Assembly (NCBI GenBank): GCA_965661765.1
Contig: CBFIFE010000050.1
Coordinates: 1 to 20,612, forward strand
Direction: 5' to 3'
Source: JBMYZL01 sp965661765
GTDB taxonomy: Bacteria > Bacteroidota > Bacteroidia > Flavobacteriales_D > Sanyastnellaceae
Length of the DNA: 20,612 bases
The position numbers and the translations under genes are program-made. Below the pieces are notes generated by a model. That model was not told the DNA's origin. It searched no databases and was given only the letters and a program-made list of their open reading frames with translations. Of this stretch, positions 6,834 through 14,030 are shown in pieces. How positions within the stretch are numbered: position 1 is the first letter of the stretch; each line of letters begins with the position of its first letter.

Positions 6834-8057
6834 CGTGATTTCCGGCGGCATTCCGACCCGGCCATGGAAGCCGAGGACACCGAAGCCTCGGTTGACGTGC
6901 AGGATTTGGCCTGCCTCCTCGTACAAGCCCCCCCATCGCTTGTAGCGCAATTTGCTCGGCGAAATTTTCAGCCCCAGCCAAGGAATCTCAATGCCCATTT
7001 GCATCCCGTGGGTGTGCCCGCTCAGGGTCAGTTCGATGTTGGATTTGCCCCCCATCACCTGCTCTTCCCAATGCGTGGGGTCGTGGCTCATCAAAATGGT
7101 GCAACGCTCCTCATGGCCACTGTTGGCCAATGCTTGCGCCAAATCGCCCGACTGCCGGAACCCCTTGCCCCAATTCTCCACGCCGGCCAGTACAACTGAT
7201 CCGTCCTCCGCCTCGAGCACTTCGTGGGCATTGCGCAACAATCGGAAGCCCATTTCGGCGTGAATCTCATGCAGCCGATCGATGCTTTGGGCACGCTCTT
7301 CCTCTGAGAAATTTCCGTAGTCGGCATAGTCGTGGTTGCCCATGATGCTGTACTTCCCTTGCTTTGCCTGGAGTCCAGCGAACGCCTCAATCCAAGGCTC
7401 TGCTTCCTCCGCAAGTGTGTTCACCAAATCCCCAGTGAACAAGATCAAATCTGGTTCCATGGCGTTGATCTTTTCCAAGGCCGCGAGCACGGGTTCTGGC
7501 GTTCCCTGGAAGGAACCCAGGTGAGCGTCGGAGATTTGGACCACTTTCCATCCGGCCATGGAAGCCGGCAGGCCCGGCAATTGAAGGCGGTGACGTTCAA
7601 TTCGGAAGGCGTTCTTGCCCCAGGTGACGCCGTAAAGGAAGCTCCCAAACGTCAATGCCGCAGCACCTTGGCCGAGGGTGGAGAGAAACGAAGCCCGGCT
7701 GATGGGCTGTCCACCACCTTGCATGGCTCGCCAGCCCATCGCCCCAAGGCGACGAAGCTCGTCCAACGCTTGGAATGCGGCCATCACCAACTTGGGCACC
7801 ATGACCACAATGAAGGTCACACTGATGGCAGACAGCAGGCCTGGATGGGTTGCGCGCCAACGTGGCCACATGAAGCTGTTCAAGACGAACAACGCCCACA
7901 AACCAATGCTCACCGTCCACCAGATGGTGCGCGCCGCGGGCCACCAACTGGCTTGGTCGTGCGACCGTTGCAGGGAGCGGTAGGACAGCACCTCAATCAG
8001 AGCCACGAAAAGCGACACCAGAAGAAACATCAAAATCAATCGGCTGAGTGAGGGCAT
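6807..8057 (-). CDS. Membrane-anchored calcineurin-like metallophosphoesterase (YkuE/YaeI type)
   Basis: A 416-residue protein. The N-terminal 145 residues contain about four hydrophobic segments (near 6-26, 44-63, 73-98 and 125-145), the last preceded by a twin-arginine-like but single-Arg SRASFLSTLG. Residues 168-400 are a metallophosphoesterase domain with all metal-binding blocks: SDAHLG (176-181), FTGDLVN (207-213), GNHDYA (240-245), MSHDP (323-327) and SGHTHGMQMG (346-355). Relatives hydrolyse phosphodiester or phosphomonoester substrates such as lipid head groups, but the substrate here cannot be told. The start ATG at 8057 is followed directly by the first membrane segment. A perfect -7 box lies 28 bases upstream, on the stop codon of the ABC ATPase. 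Its own stop codon is part of the ettA promoter. Confidence 0.88.
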   Translation of the reverse strand: MPSLSRLILMFLLVSLFVALIEVLSYRSLQRSHDQASWWPAARTIWWTVSIGLWALFVLNSFMWPRWRATHPGLLSAISVTFIVVMVPKLVMAAFQALDELRRLGAMGWRAMQGGGQPISRASFLSTLGQGAAALTFGSFLYGVTWGKNAFRIERHRLQLPGLPASMAGWKVVQISDAHLGSFQGTPEPVLAALEKINAMEPDLILFTGDLVNTLAEEAEPWIEAFAGLQAKQGKYSIMGNHDYADYGNFSEEERAQSIDRLHEIHAEMGFRLLRNAHEVLEAEDGSVVLAGVENWGKGFRQSGDLAQALANSGHEERCTILMSHDPTHWEEQVMGGKSNIELTLSGHTHGMQMGIEIPWLGLKISPSKLRYKRWGGLYEEAGQILHVNRGFGVLGFHGRVGMPPEITLLELEPKA

Positions 8058-8084
8058 GGGGTACGGGGTGCAGGCTTTGAGCTA

Positions 8085-8092
8085 CAAAGTTA
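8085..8092 (-). promoter_or_regulatory. -7 box for the metallophosphoesterase gene, on the stop codon of the ABC ATPase
   Basis: TAACTTTG read on the minus strand (8092-8085) is a perfect TAnnTTTG whose TAA is the stop codon of the upstream ATPase gene. The metallophosphoesterase ATG follows 27 bases later. I see no TTG at the usual -33 spacing. Confidence 0.5.
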
Positions 8093-8872
8093 CCGAGCCT
8101 GCAAATTGTTCTGCGGCAGCGGCGCTTCCCGGAGCGATTTTTCCCAATCTTTCACACTTGCTCGGCAGTTGAGCGCATGCAATCCCGCAGGGGTCATCAA
8201 ATGCAGCGATTGCAATTGGGGAGATTCTGCGAGCAAATGGATGTCATGGGTTGCGAGCAGCAGGGCCAAACCCAAATCCGCCATTTCCCCCAACAACCTC
8301 AACAACGCTTCCCGGGCCGGGATGTCCAAAAACGCGGTGGGTTCGTCCAAAACCAACCATGGGGTGCCTTGCAGCGCTGCCCTGACCACCATGACGCGCT
8401 GGGCCTGCCCATCGCTCAGTTCGGACAGCCTTGCCCCCCACCAGTCCTCCGCACCGAGGCGGGCGAGCCATTCGCGGGCGGCGCCTTCATTCCGTTGCGG
8501 CCGCGCGAGCAGCAAGGCCTCCCCCACAGTCAGCCCCGAGCCCCTCGGCGGCGTGCTGTCCACGAAGGCCACCTGCTCCGCACGCACAGACGCAGACAAC
8601 TTGCGCAGGGGTTTTTCGCCGAGGAGCACCTCACCAGAAAGCGGTGCTTGCAGCCCGGCCGCGATTCGAATCAAGGTGCTCTTTCCTTGGCCATTGCGGC
8701 CGATGATTGCATGCAATCCAGCGCCTGTCCAACGGGCATCGATGGGGGGCGTCAAGGGTTTCTGCACACGACGCCCTTCGGCATAGCCCGGCACAACGGC
8801 GTGCATCGACAGCGCTGCGGGGCCAGTTTGGCCGGTTCTCGGGTGCCCTTCCGTCCGATTCAATCGTGCCAT
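8090..8872 (-). CDS. ABC transporter ATP-binding protein, FecE/BtuD type
   Basis: A 260-residue ATPase that powers the importer encoded by the two upstream genes. It has Walker A GRNGQGKST, a Q-loop region near VAFVDSTPP, an LSDGQ signature, which is typical of iron-siderophore/cobalamin/haem importers, Walker B WLVLDEPTAFLD, and the H-loop in ATHD. The chosen ATG at 8872 overlaps the permease gene by 13 bases and keeps the conserved LSxxxxxxGY block. A shorter start at 8806 (MHAVVPGY) would cut into it, and a longer open frame to 8962 has no conserved sequence. It is the last gene of the importer cluster, and the stop TAA is shared with the promoter box of the next gene. Confidence 0.88.
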   Translation of the reverse strand: MARLNRTEGHPRTGQTGPAALSMHAVVPGYAEGRRVQKPLTPPIDARWTGAGLHAIIGRNGQGKSTLIRIAAGLQAPLSGEVLLGEKPLRKLSASVRAEQVAFVDSTPPRGSGLTVGEALLLARPQRNEGAAREWLARLGAEDWWGARLSELSDGQAQRVMVVRAALQGTPWLVLDEPTAFLDIPAREALLRLLGEMADLGLALLLATHDIHLLAESPQLQSLHLMTPAGLHALNCRASVKDWEKSLREAPLPQNNLQAR

Positions 8873-9867
8873 GTGCGTTTCATCAAAACGTACAACACCA
8901 TCGGTGCGCCCATCAAAGACAGCACCGCATTCAAGGGCCACCCCCCACCGTCCTCTGCCCATGGGGCACGTACGATGAAATCAGCGGCCAGTCCCAGCAA
9001 GGCACCTGTCAATAATGTGAGCGGCACCAGGGTCCGATGGCTGCGGCCATGATGCAGCAGTCGCACCACGTGAGGCGCAGCGAGCCCCAAAAAAGCGACG
9101 GGTCCGCAAATCGCCGTGGTCACGCCGGTGAGGAGCCCCGTCACCCCCAAGAGGCCCCACCGCAAAGGGCGAGCGTCAATGCCCATGCTCTCCGCTGTTC
9201 GGGCGCCGAGGGTCCATGCGTCGAGGGCACGGGTTTGGCCTGAAGCCAGAACCCCCAAGATGCATGCGCCCAACAGCAAACCAGCACCAGCCGTTGCGGA
9301 TCCATTGCCAAAAGTGCCCATGCCCCAGAAGACAAATTCTTGCAATGCTGAAGCCCTCGCCTCGGCCTGCATCACGGTGACCAATGCCCCCACGGCATAG
9401 CTCAACATCAAGCCGAAAACCAGCAATTTCACCACGCCACCATGCCGCGCCGCCACAGCCAAAATGACGGCCAAAATCCCCATGCTTCCAGCAATTGCCG
9501 AAGTCATCAGCCCCGACAGGCCCATCGCTCCCCCCAGCCAATGCCCGCCCAATACGAACAGCGCCACACCCATGCTCGCACCAGAGGTCACCCCCAAAAC
9601 AGAAGGTCCAGCCAGTGGGTTTCGAAAAAACGTCTGCATCAGCAACCCCGTGAGGGCCAAACCGCCGCCTGCGCCAGCCGCCGTCAAAACGCGAGGGCCC
9701 CGTATGGATTTGATGATCGTTGCGTGCAAACCATGGCCACCTTGCAGGGTGTCCACCACACCTCGCCAAGGCACTGCGACACTGCCAAACAGCAGATGGC
9801 AAATGCTCAAGGCAGCGATGCCCATGAGCAACAAGAACACGGTCCATGCTGATCGCCGGCGCGTCAT
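8860..9867 (-). CDS. FecCD/BtuC-family ABC importer permease
   Basis: A 335-residue integral membrane protein of the FecCD family, with about ten hydrophobic segments spread over the length. It shows the family blocks RGPRVLTAAGAGGGLALTG near residue 55, NPLAGPSVLGVTSGA near 85, and a C-terminal GPVAFLGLAAPHVVRLLHHGRSHRTLVP, the loop that contacts the ATPase. It should form the homodimeric channel for an iron-chelate, haem or vitamin B12 importer. The ATG at 9867 overlaps the stop of the binding-protein gene (ATGA), which decides the start against a longer frame to 9909. The two genes are therefore translationally coupled. Confidence 0.92.
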   Translation of the reverse strand: MTRRRSAWTVFLLLMGIAALSICHLLFGSVAVPWRGVVDTLQGGHGLHATIIKSIRGPRVLTAAGAGGGLALTGLLMQTFFRNPLAGPSVLGVTSGASMGVALFVLGGHWLGGAMGLSGLMTSAIAGSMGILAVILAVAARHGGVVKLLVFGLMLSYAVGALVTVMQAEARASALQEFVFWGMGTFGNGSATAGAGLLLGACILGVLASGQTRALDAWTLGARTAESMGIDARPLRWGLLGVTGLLTGVTTAICGPVAFLGLAAPHVVRLLHHGRSHRTLVPLTLLTGALLGLAADFIVRAPWAEDGGGWPLNAVLSLMGAPMVLYVLMKRTWHD

Positions 9868-11027
9868 GGTCGGTTGGTTTTCAAGGAACTCGGAACGTCC
9901 GGCAGCCATTTGAAGCAGGGAGATTGCGGCGGATCCACCACATCTGGGTGGAACAACTGGGCCAAGTTTCGGAGCATTGCATCAGGCCTGGCCACCCAAT
10001 CGCCAAAGTAATCGCACACTGCTGTATTCGCCGCAAACACCCGTCCCGAAGGAGGCGCAAGCAACGCATACCTCGCATCTGCTGCCTCCAAAGTCGACCA
10101 CGTCATGCCTTCGGGCGCATCCCAAACCACACCCCACGCGTCAGCTTCTTGAGAAAGCTGCAGCATTTGCTCGAGAGGAATCTCGATGTTCTCGGTATCG
10201 CTTTGCGCCTCCAACAAGTTCTCCAACCCAGCATCGGCAATGAATTGGGCCACCAAACTTTGCGCGCCAGGTGCGTGCCACACCCCATTGCGAACACTGC
10301 CTGTAAACACTTTTGGACGATGTCGTTCTTCGGTCAAAGCTTGTCGGATGGATTCATATTCTTGAGCGACCTCTGAAAACGCTGTCCGGGCCCGAGGCAA
10401 TTCACCCGCAAGCCAACCAAACAACAACATCCACTCTGCTCGACCCAAAGGATGGGGCTCGAGGTATTCCCCGATGGGCACGACCGGAATTTGACGTTCG
10501 ACAGATGTTCCGGCCAGCGGATCACCAAATGGATAAATGGTTAGCGCAGCCGGGTTCGCGGCCAGAAGCCTCTCTTTGTCCAACTCCGGCTGTCCAGAAA
10601 AGTCCATTGCCGCGCCCGCTGCCAGCTGTTCCAAAGCGATTTCGTTGCGCAAAAAATTCACGTATGCACCTCCTGCCCAGGATGCCAAAGTCGGGTCCCA
10701 GATCGCCATCAGTGCAACGTGCGTGGTGCTCAAGGTCGCCAGGCCATTCGAAGCCACGTTTCCCACCACAACTGGTGGCCCTCCGGGCAAAACCCGAAGG
10801 GCGCTGGAGTCCCGAAACACAACGGCCCAAGGTTCGCCTGTTCTGGGGTTCGACAGCGAAACAGCGTCTGGAGAAGCTGGATCGCCCCACCACACCAATC
10901 CCTTTGCCCAGCCAGCTTGCGTTCGCGTCGGCAAAGTGTCCCCATCGGCGGGCTGAGATGTGGGGGCACATCCCATGAACCCGGCGATTTGCAATCCGAT
11001 GACGACGCACAGAAACAGGCCTTTCAT
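9864..11027 (-). CDS. Substrate-binding lipoprotein of an iron-siderophore/cobalamin-type ABC importer
   Basis: A 387-residue protein starting MKGLFLCVVIGL with a lipobox-like FMGC (Cys20), so it is probably a lipoprotein. The rest fits the FecB/BtuF class of periplasmic binding proteins: a VALMAIWDPTLASWAGG block near 100, LLAANPAALTIYPFGDPLAG, an IPVVPIGEYLEPHPLGRAEWMLLFGWLAGE segment typical of the linker helix region, and a C-terminal lobe ending in HPDVV. The substrate cannot be read from sequence; iron chelate, haem or cobalamin are the candidates, and no TonB receptor lies within the window. The ATG at 11027 is chosen because it begins the signal peptide; an open frame to 11096 runs through the promoter. 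The -7 box lies only 5 bases upstream, which predicts a leaderless message. Confidence 0.85.
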   Translation of the reverse strand: MKGLFLCVVIGLQIAGFMGCAPTSQPADGDTLPTRTQAGWAKGLVWWGDPASPDAVSLSNPRTGEPWAVVFRDSSALRVLPGGPPVVVGNVASNGLATLSTTHVALMAIWDPTLASWAGGAYVNFLRNEIALEQLAAGAAMDFSGQPELDKERLLAANPAALTIYPFGDPLAGTSVERQIPVVPIGEYLEPHPLGRAEWMLLFGWLAGELPRARTAFSEVAQEYESIRQALTEERHRPKVFTGSVRNGVWHAPGAQSLVAQFIADAGLENLLEAQSDTENIEIPLEQMLQLSQEADAWGVVWDAPEGMTWSTLEAADARYALLAPPSGRVFAANTAVCDYFGDWVARPDAMLRNLAQLFHPDVVDPPQSPCFKWLPDVPSSLKTNRP

Positions 11028-11032
11028 GGGGT

Positions 11033-11040
11033 CAAAGTTA
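11033..11040 (-). promoter_or_regulatory. -7 box for the ABC importer operon, 5 bases from its ATG
   Basis: TAACTTTG (11040-11033 on the minus strand) is a perfect TAnnTTTG, followed by ACCCC and the ATG at 11027. Transcription would start at or next to the start codon. No clear -33 TTG is seen at the usual spacing. Confidence 0.6.
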
Positions 11041-11061
11041 CCCAACCGGGGACGCAAGCCG

Positions 11062-11069
11062 TAGATTTG
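11062..11069 (+). promoter_or_regulatory. -7 box for the carboxylase gene, 4 bases from its ATG
   Basis: TAGATTTG (11062-11069) matches TAnnTTTG perfectly and is followed by GACC and the ATG at 11074. It is divergent from, and only 21 bases away from, the box of the ABC importer operon. Confidence 0.55.
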
Positions 11070-11073
11070 GACC

Positions 11074-12723
11074 ATGGCGAAGACCGAAAAACCCATCGAC
11101 CCTCTGACGTTGAATGCGAACGAAGATGCAATGCGCTTGCGAATGTCCGATGTTCAACAGCTTGTTGACAAGGCAGCCCTGGGTGGGGGCGCACAAAGAA
11201 TCGAAAAAGAGCATGCAAAAGGCAAGCTGACCGCACGGGAACGCCTCGGCTTGTTGTTTGACGAAGGCTGCAAGGTCTTGGAAATTGCCGCCTTGGCTGG
11301 AGAAGGCATGTACGAAGAGCACGGCGGTTGTCCGGGCGGAGGGGTGGTGGTCCAAATCGGACGTGTCCACGGCCAGCCCATCATCGCTGTGGCCAATGAC
11401 GCCACGGTCAAGGCCGGTGCGTGGTTTCCCATTACGGGCAAGAAAAATTTGCGTGCGCAAGAAATCGCCTTGGAAAACCACCTGCCCATCGTGTACCTCG
11501 TGGACAGCGCAGGGGTCTACTTGCCCATGCAGGATGAGATTTTTCCGGACAAAGAACACTTCGGTCGGATGTTTCGAAACAATGCCCGGCTGAGCAGCAT
11601 GGGCATTCCGCAAATCGCAGCCGTCATGGGCAGTTGTGTCGCAGGTGGTGCCTACTTGCCCATCATGAGCGATGAGGCACTGATTGTGGAGGGGACCGGT
11701 TCCATTTTTCTGGCTGGAAGCTATTTGGTCCGCGCTGCCATCGGTGAAGATGTGGACAACGAAACGCTGGGTGGGGCCGACACCCACAGTGCCATTTCGG
11801 GCGTGACGGATTACAAGTGCAAGAATGATGAGGAGGCTTTGGCCAAAATCCGAGACATCCTCAGCCACCATGCACAGCCTGAATCATCGACAGGCCACGC
11901 GCGACAAGCCGCTTCAGCCCCCTCTGGACCCTCGATTCGCGCGGTCTTGCCTGCCAATTCCGGGCAACCCTACAGCACCCACCACTTGATCGAAGCATTG
12001 GTCGACTCGGGCTCCTTCACGGAATACAAGAGGGACTACGGCAAAACCCTTGTCACGGGCTATGCACGGATTGATGGGTGGAGTGTGGGCATTGTGGCAA
12101 ATCAGCGAGAACTGGTGAAATCCCGCAAAGAAGGCATGCAGTTTGGCGGGGTGATCTATTCGGACAGTGCCGACAAAGCGGCCCGATTCATCATGAATTG
12201 CAATCAAAAAGGCGTCCCATTGGTGTTTTTGCAAGATGTCACTGGCTTCATGGTGGGGTCTCGCTCTGAGCATGGGGGCATTATCAAGGATGGGGCCAAA
12301 ATGGTCAATGCCGTCGCCAATTCCGTTGTGCCCAAATTCACCGTCGTTGTGGGCAACAGCTACGGTGCCGGAAACTATGCCATGTGCGGAAAGGCATACG
12401 ATCCCCGACTCATCGTGGCATGGCCTACCGCAAAAATCGCGGTCATGGGCGGCGCGCAGGCCGCCAAGGTCTTGCAACAAATCGAAGTCGCGGCCTTGAA
12501 GAAAAAGGGACTCCTTCCAGATGCAGATGAACAACAGGCATTGTTCGACAAAATCGCCGACAGGTATGAAGCGCAAACTTCACCTGTCTATGCTGCGGCG
12601 CGCTTGTGGGTGGACGCCATCATCGACCCGGCGGACACGCGGCATTGGATATCAACTGGAATTGAGATGGCAAATCGCGCGCCAGCTCGGGCACCGTTCA
12701 ATCCAGGTGTGATTCAAACCTGA
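11074..12723 (+). CDS. Acyl-CoA carboxylase beta subunit (carboxyltransferase), methylcrotonyl-CoA type
   Basis: A 549-residue carboxyltransferase with two crotonase-like halves. The N-terminal half has KGKLTARERLGLLFDEG, GGGVVVQIGRVHGQP, LVDSAGVYLPMQDEIFPDKEHFG and VMGSCVAGGAYLP. The C-terminal half has GGVIYSDSADKAARFI, FLQDVTGFMVGSRSE, VVGNSYGAGNYAMCGKAYDPR and WPTAKIAVMGGAQAAKVL. These blocks are closer to methylcrotonyl-CoA carboxylase beta (leucine degradation) than to propionyl-CoA carboxylase beta, but substrate assignment from sequence alone is uncertain. It transfers carboxyl from biotin to the acyl-CoA and needs a biotin-carboxylase/carrier alpha subunit, which is not encoded in this window. 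It starts with ATG at 11074, leaderless by prediction. A short Gln/Ser/Gly-rich interdomain stretch lies near 270-290. Convergent with the HEAT-like gene, 39 bases apart. Confidence 0.93.
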   Translation: MAKTEKPIDPLTLNANEDAMRLRMSDVQQLVDKAALGGGAQRIEKEHAKGKLTARERLGLLFDEGCKVLEIAALAGEGMYEEHGGCPGGGVVVQIGRVHGQPIIAVANDATVKAGAWFPITGKKNLRAQEIALENHLPIVYLVDSAGVYLPMQDEIFPDKEHFGRMFRNNARLSSMGIPQIAAVMGSCVAGGAYLPIMSDEALIVEGTGSIFLAGSYLVRAAIGEDVDNETLGGADTHSAISGVTDYKCKNDEEALAKIRDILSHHAQPESSTGHARQAASAPSGPSIRAVLPANSGQPYSTHHLIEALVDSGSFTEYKRDYGKTLVTGYARIDGWSVGIVANQRELVKSRKEGMQFGGVIYSDSADKAARFIMNCNQKGVPLVFLQDVTGFMVGSRSEHGGIIKDGAKMVNAVANSVVPKFTVVVGNSYGAGNYAMCGKAYDPRLIVAWPTAKIAVMGGAQAAKVLQQIEVAALKKKGLLPDADEQQALFDKIADRYEAQTSPVYAAARLWVDAIIDPADTRHWISTGIEMANRAPARAPFNPGVIQT

Positions 12724-12762
12724 GCCACACCTGAGCCCACACCTGCCCCAAGCAGTCGACGC

Positions 12763-13269
12763 TTACTGCGCCCGTTCAAAGGCCTGCAACACCTCCAGCA
12801 AGGGCTGCATGAGGGAGTGAATGTCTGTTTTTTCCGGGTCGTCGAGTGCACCACGCACGAGCAAGATGGACTCCAACAATTTGTGTTCGTCATGCACACC
12901 ATCGAGCTGCTCTGCCCAGGTCAAAGCCTCCACTGCATTTCTAAAATCCCCTGATGTCCCAACCTCCACAACGGACAGCAGTCCTTCTTCAGGCGTCAAT
13001 CCGGTATTCCACATGAAGCCAATGATGTCCGCCTCTGTTCCCGCGTATTCCGGATCCCCCAGAGCATCCAAAAACACATCGGCAGCTTCTGAAATTTTCA
13101 AAGTTCCCAAGACCTCACCGATTCCTTCCTGAATGGCCTGTGAAGGCGCATCTCGAAACGCCTCGAGCATCGGACGGACCCAGCGGATGTCGCCTTTTTC
13201 CCGAGCCACTTCCAGCGCAGCCTGAACTTTCTCCAAGTCTCCGCTTTGCAGTTGTTGAATTTCCACCAT
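12763..13269 (-). CDS. HEAT-repeat-like cytoplasmic protein of unknown function
   Basis: A 168-residue acidic, all-helical protein with no signal peptide. The helix-pair pattern (for example IRWVRPMLEAFRDAPSQAI, then LKISEAADVFLDALGDPEY, then FRNAVEALTWAEQL) resembles HEAT or PBS-lyase-like repeats used for protein binding. I do not recognise a specific family. It starts at ATG 13269, preceded by GCAGG (a weak Shine-Dalgarno-like sequence) and a perfect TAATTTTG box 4 bases upstream, so it could be made as a leaderless transcript or together with the NUDIX gene that ends 9 bases before it. No terminator is visible after its TAA stop. Confidence 0.65.
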   Translation of the reverse strand: MVEIQQLQSGDLEKVQAALEVAREKGDIRWVRPMLEAFRDAPSQAIQEGIGEVLGTLKISEAADVFLDALGDPEYAGTEADIIGFMWNTGLTPEEGLLSVVEVGTSGDFRNAVEALTWAEQLDGVHDEHKLLESILLVRGALDDPEKTDIHSLMQPLLEVLQAFERAQ

Positions 13270-13273
13270 CCTG

Positions 13274-13281
13274 CAAAATTA
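13274..13281 (-). promoter_or_regulatory. -7 box for the HEAT-like gene, on the stop codon of the NUDIX gene
   Basis: TAATTTTG (13281-13274 on the minus strand) matches TAnnTTTG. Its TAA is the stop codon of the NUDIX hydrolase and its last G lies 4 bases before the downstream ATG. Given the tandem arrangement, read-through from the upstream gene is also possible. Confidence 0.45.
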
Positions 13282-13977
13282 GGAAGCCAAATCCGGCCAT
13301 CCACCTGAACGCACCACTTCCTTCCAAATGGCAACGAATTCTGTCAGCATCAAAGCCGTTGCTCCCCAGACTGCCCGACCATCCACGTCGTAAGCAGGCA
13401 TCTCGTGTTGCACACCGCGGCGCACCATCACCTTTCTGGGTTTCAGCGCATCAGGATTCGACAACATGTCCAACTTCGGCCGCAAAACAGCAGCCACCTC
13501 GATGGGGTCTGGGCGCCACAGGGGTTCCTTTGGAACCACGGCCACATAAGGTTCAACGGAAAAACGACTTGGCGGAATGTACAAGGGATGCAACCTTCCG
13601 ATCACGGCTCCTGGCGCAATCGCAGCGCCCATCTCCTCATTGAACTCCCGCATAGCCGTTGCCAAAAACGAGGCATCCTCGGGTTCCCGTTCCCCACCCG
13701 GGATGGCAACTTGCCCCCCGTGCACCCCTTCGTACGGCGTCCGCTCCATCAAGACCCCGCGCCAATCCCCTGAACCGTCCGGAAAAATCAACCACAGAAC
13801 AGCGGCTTCACGGATGGTGATGCCCTGGCGTTCATGCTCCTCTCTCGTGGCTCGGCGGAATGGCATGGCCTTTTCGCGGGTTGCTCGCAACTCACCTTCC
13901 CCCAACTGATTCACAGCGGCTTCCCAAAGCCGGGCACACGACGCTGTCCATCCATCGGCTGAAATGCGCGATTCCAT
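13279..13977 (-). CDS. CoA pyrophosphatase, NUDIX family (NudL-like)
   Basis: A 232-residue NUDIX hydrolase. The segment LMERTPYEGVHGGQVAIPGG followed by EREPEDASFLATAMREFNEE combines the CoA-specific upstream motif with a Nudix box. The box has one extra residue between the first acidic residue and RE, exactly as in the NudL/CoA-pyrophosphatase branch. It probably cleaves CoA or acyl-CoA to phosphopantetheine and 3',5'-ADP, using divalent metal bound by the REFNEE glutamates. The C-terminal region (about 175-225) is the extended NudL tail. It starts with ATG at 13977. A degenerate -7 box (GACCTTTG, 13989-13982) sits 4 bases upstream. It is divergent from aat, with 53 bases between start codons, and ends 9 bases before the HEAT-like gene. 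Confidence 0.87.
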   Translation of the reverse strand: MESRISADGWTASCARLWEAAVNQLGEGELRATREKAMPFRRATREEHERQGITIREAAVLWLIFPDGSGDWRGVLMERTPYEGVHGGQVAIPGGEREPEDASFLATAMREFNEEMGAAIAPGAVIGRLHPLYIPPSRFSVEPYVAVVPKEPLWRPDPIEVAAVLRPKLDMLSNPDALKPRKVMVRRGVQHEMPAYDVDGRAVWGATALMLTEFVAIWKEVVRSGGWPDLAS

Positions 13978-14013
13978 TCACCAAAGGTCGTGAAGTACGC
14001 CCTCGTCTCGTTG

Positions 14014-14021
14014 TAACTTTG
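14014..14021 (+). promoter_or_regulatory. -7 box for the aat gene
   Basis: TAACTTTG (14014-14021), a perfect TAnnTTTG, lies 9 bases before the aat ATG at 14031, predicting a leader of only a few bases. It is the same octamer as the boxes of ettA, the metallophosphoesterase and the ABC importer. No -33 TTG at normal spacing is seen. Confidence 0.6.
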
Positions 14022-14030
14022 CGTCCAGAA

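Noticed and set aside
8872..8962. Longer N-terminus for the ABC ATPase
   Set aside because: The extra 30 residues overlap the permease gene in another frame and match nothing in the family. The ATG at 8872 gives a normal length.
12716..12746. Three near-copies of CTGAGCCCACAC at the end of the carboxylase gene
   Set aside because: The repeat is short and imperfect, partly coding, and shows no hairpin or T-run. It is probably chance or minor slippage.
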